64,000 bases of DNA from Ursus arctos (lineage: Eukaryota > Chordata > Mammalia > Carnivora > Ursidae), in the NCBI RefSeq assembly GCF_023065955.2, contig NW_026622808.1, forward strand, positions 30,888,475-30,952,474. Reading direction: 5' to 3'. Positions 61,725 through 64,000 of this stretch are shown in pieces (within the stretch, counting starts at the first letter, position 1; the number at the start of each line of letters is the position of its first letter). The translations under genes and the position numbers were made by a program. The notes beneath the pieces were generated by a model. The model did not search any database. It worked only from the letters and a program-made list of their open reading frames with translations, and had not been told where the DNA came from.

Positions 61725-61925
61725 GGGGCGCCTGGGTGGCACAGCGGTTAAGCGTCTGCCTTCGGCTCAGGGCGTGATCCCAGCGTTCTGGGATCGAGCC
61801 CCACATCAGGCTCTTCTGCTATGAGCCTGCTTCTTCCTCTCCCACTCCTCCTGCTTGTGTTCCCTCTCTCGCTGGCTGTCTCTATCTCTGTCAAATAAAT
61901 AAATAAAATCTTTAAAAAAAAAAAA
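61725..61925 (+). mobile_element. CAN-SINE, young, cacagcgg subfamily
   Basis: Plus orientation with gggtggcacagcggttaagc. Perfect 16-base duplication agatataaaacgttcc at 61709-61724 and 61926-61941. Antisense to SETD2, in intron 2. Confidence 0.96.
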
Positions 61926-62018
61926 AGATATAAAACGTTCCTCACTGGAATGAGTTACCATAGATCTAAAAATACAGCAAAAACTATTACTTCATTTCAC
62001 ATTCAAAATGATAGTTAG

Positions 62019-62131
62019 GGGTGCTGGCTGGCACAGTCGGTGGAGTGTGCACTCTTGGTCTCAGGGCTGTTGAATTTGAGCCCATGTTGGGTTTAGAGAT
62101 TACTTAAAAAATAAAAGCTATTAAAAAAAAA
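62019..62131 (+). mobile_element. Short old CAN-SINE
   Basis: Plus orientation, no CT region: ggtgctggctggcacagtcg, then gcccatgttgggtttagag and an A-rich tail. Confidence 0.85.
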
Positions 62132-62150
62132 GACACCTAAATTTTGAGTT

Positions 62151-62351
62151 ATTGTGGGGGTTTTTTGTTTTTTATTTGAGAGAGAGACAGAATGCACACA
62201 TGAAAGCAGGGAGTGGGAGAGAGAATCTTAAGCAGGGTCTATGCCCAGCTTGGAGCCCGACGCGGGGCTCAACCTCACAACCCTGAGATCATGACCCGAG
62301 CCAAAATCAAGAGTCAGATATTTAACCAACTAAGCCACCCCGGCGCCCCAT
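62151..62351 (-). mobile_element. CAN-SINE next to the microexon
   Basis: Minus orientation, ending gccaccccggcgcccc. Duplication (a/c)aattttgagtt at 62139-62150 and 62352-62363. Same orientation as SETD2, ending 55 bases before the microexon donor end at 62407. Confidence 0.9.
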
Positions 62352-62406
62352 CAATTTTGAGTTTTTAATCCAATAATTACTAAATAACTCGTTAAATTAT
62401 ACTTAC

Positions 62407-62422
62407 CTCATTTTCTTCTTCT
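62407..62422 (-). CDS. SETD2: SETD2 exon 2 (16-base microexon)
   Basis: Reading the minus strand, an acceptor (aatag) is followed by 16 bases and the donor GTAAGT. The exon gives the last base of one Glu codon and then Glu-Glu-Glu-Asn-Glu, matching the EEEENEAK stretch near residue 29 of human SETD2, and it joins in phase to exon 3, which begins GCA AAG ATT (Ala-Lys-Ile). The preceding base pair of the split codon must come from exon 1, which is not in the window. Such a short exon is easily missed by gene predictors. The assignment depends on phase, splice signals and remembered human sequence, all of which agree. Confidence 0.88.
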
Positions 62423-64000
62423 CTATTGCCATCCAGCCAAGAAAGCATGCAAAAGAATAAACAGAAATCATAAATACTTAAAACCGGTTGAAATCAAAGT
62501 TGTTTTTTATTAAAACCTAGGATACCTACAACCTATTCGATCTGGTATTCAATTATGGGCTGTCCATTACTTCAAAGTTTCAATTACATTAGTATAGCAA
62601 ATATTTATTGACTATAGCACCATGTACCGTGAAATAAAAGGTGAATAAAGCAGAGTCCCTACCCTTAAGAAGCTTACAGTGTCCTGTTAATACAAAATGT
62701 AATTTTGTTACAAAAGTTAATTCCAACATAATAAAATACATACAAGGATAGAAATATACACAGTGTAACAGCAAAGAGGGAGATAACTCAGTTTAATAAC
62801 CCATTTTGGTAGAAAAATAGGAAAGCAAAGAATCCTTCCTAAAAGAAGAGTAGTTTCTGAAGAATATACCTGTAGGAAGATCCTAGGCAGAGGGAGATTC
62901 TCCACAAAGGCACAGAGATTAAAACATAGAACATGTGCAAGAAAACTCTGAACAGTTCAACATTACCTGAGTATAAAGTATAAGGCAGAAAGAAGTCAAT
63001 AATTAGGTGAAGTACGGGGCAGTAGCCAGGTCCAAAGGCCAGTTACTCATGAGGAGAAATATATTTTATCTTACGGATTAGGTGTTCTCAATCCTTCATG
63101 GTATCCATTAACAGTCCTTTCGCTGATTACAAGGTATACACTCTGTTCCATGTCACAGCATGTGGCTCTCTCAGCGCAAAGTTATGTCCTAACAAAGCTA
63201 ACCACGCTGTGTCCTGAGACTAAGGACTCAAAAGCCAGAAAGTCTGGTGTACACCGGTGCACCAAGGCATACTGGGGAAAGGGAAGCTACAAAAGGGCTT
63301 TAGGTTATGACAGCCAAATTAGCATTTTAAGCAGACCACTCTATAGGCTATATGGCAAGACTGGAATACAATAATGTTTTAAATTCCCCTTAAAAGAAAT
63401 GTACAAAAACCGTGTCTCCAAATGTAGGCCTGACTCCATCATAATTCAGTCTATTCACCAATGCCTATGTAGCCATACAAAAACCAAGTAACAAAGGGAA
63501 AAAAGTTGGCAACATATGGAGGAGATGTGACTCAGGGTCAAGGTTAAACACTTTGTTATACTCCAAAACCACTAAAAACTTCGCAGATGCAATCTTAGAA
63601 CTGTATTTCATTAATTCTGTGATGTGTATTTTCCCCACATACAACACCTCTACAACACACCATCAATAACATCATAGTTTGGCAGCATTTTTTCCTTTCT
63701 TGGTGGTTCATAAGATAGTTGTGTCTTACAACCTATGACATACTAGATTTGATTTCAATTAGTACCACGTGGAATTTTTTCAAGAACATAAAAGGAACCT
63801 GGACACACCCAAGCATTTGGAATGTCATTCATATTTGTACTCTCCTTTCCAGGGTACATTTAAAGAACGTTCATGCTTGTCTGCATGGTATCCATCTATA
63901 TCCACACAGAAGTGCTGGAAATACTGAGGTGACCAGAACTCTTTCCTAAGCCTGAGCAGTTCTACTTTGGACAAGCAAATAAACAGGATAATCCTGACAA
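62423..64000 (-). other. SETD2: SETD2 intron 1, 3' end only
   Basis: The downstream 1.6 kb of intron 1. A weak LINE-2-like stretch lies near 62590-62700. No CpG island, exon 1 or promoter is visible, so the transcription start is beyond the window. Confidence 0.85.

Larger units (their letters stand above)
60427..62406 (-). other. SETD2: SETD2 intron 2
   Basis: A 2.0-kb intron between the microexon and exon 3. It carries a LINE-1-like fragment (60555-60690), a MER5 relic (60868-61055) and three CAN-SINEs (61725-61925, 62019-62131, 62151-62351), the last ending 55 bases from the microexon donor. Confidence 0.85.
1..64000 (-). other. SETD2: SETD2 locus, partial (intron 1 to start of intron 15)
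   Basis: The minus strand carries exons 2-15 of SETD2, the enzyme that trimethylates histone H3 at lysine 36 during transcription elongation; it also methylates other targets such as alpha-tubulin. The protein acts in the nucleus, bound to the phosphorylated RNA polymerase II tail. Identity rests on exon translations that read as the known mammalian protein in order: the long N-terminal region, AWS cysteines, SET motif NHSCEPNC, post-SET cysteines, then the Gln/Pro-rich region. All exons have AG acceptors and GT donors and join in phase to 6892 bases without a stop. Human SETD2 has 21 exons and about 2564 residues; exon 1 with promoter and exons 16-21 (WW and SRI domains) are beyond the two ends. 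Exon numbers follow the human layout from memory. Confidence 0.97.

Noticed and set aside
1..64000. tRNA genes
   Set aside because: All tRNA-like A-box and B-box sequences found are heads of CAN-SINEs or MIRs; none folds as a complete standalone tRNA gene in my reading.
1..64000. CRISPR array, operon or microbial system
   Set aside because: The repeats are dispersed SINEs with target duplications or microsatellites. The gene is intron-containing and mammalian, so no such system is expected or seen.

Overview
The window is mammalian nuclear DNA from a carnivore. It is intron-rich, CpG-poor and AT-rich, and holds at least 33 tRNA-derived CAN-SINEs. Many are of the form with a 'cacagcggttaagcg' head and a 'catagcggaggagcctga' middle (read on the SINE minus strand), which I associate with bears (Ursidae, giant panda included). 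Caniform carnivore is secure; ursid is an inference.

One gene accounts for almost everything: SETD2, the histone H3 lysine-36 trimethyltransferase, transcribed right to left (minus strand). The window starts inside intron 1 (64000 end) and stops just inside intron 15 (position 1). Fourteen coding exons can be placed to the base with consistent splice sites and reading phase. They are a 16-base microexon 2 (62407-62422), the 4.4-kb exon 3 (56060-60426, disordered SR- and proline-rich N-terminal half), exons 4-9 (52902-53033 down to 44573-44699: AWS, SET and post-SET catalytic unit), exons 10-12 (linker with a coiled-coil-like and acidic region), small exon 13, exon 14 and exon 15 (basic then Gln/Pro-rich region). 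Exon 1 with the promoter, and exons 16-21 with the WW and SRI (RNA polymerase II binding) domains, lie outside. Exons 2-15 join into one open frame of 6892 bases (one base plus 2297 codons) with no stop or frameshift, so the gene looks intact.

The rest is intron. The longest are intron 12 (9660-33207, 23.5 kb), intron 9 (36377-44572, 8.2 kb) and intron 14 (774-6585, 5.8 kb). They contain CAN-SINEs in both orientations, 5'-truncated LINE-1 copies (the clearest at 20143-22825 with perfect 17-base target duplications and three SINEs nested inside), older LINE-1, LINE-2, MIR, MER5 and hAT-type relics, microsatellites, and one processed pseudogene of the SCP2 sterol-carrier domain (25288-25754, plus strand).

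I found no second protein-coding gene, RNA gene, CRISPR array or unknown system. The more interesting points are the microexon, the atypical AAG acceptor of exon 11 beside a G-run tract, a tandem duplication that makes two AGGTCA direct repeats, a CpG cluster with a kappaB-like site in intron 12, a telomere-like block inside a SINE, and antisense SINEs that present cryptic splice acceptors to the SETD2 transcript.
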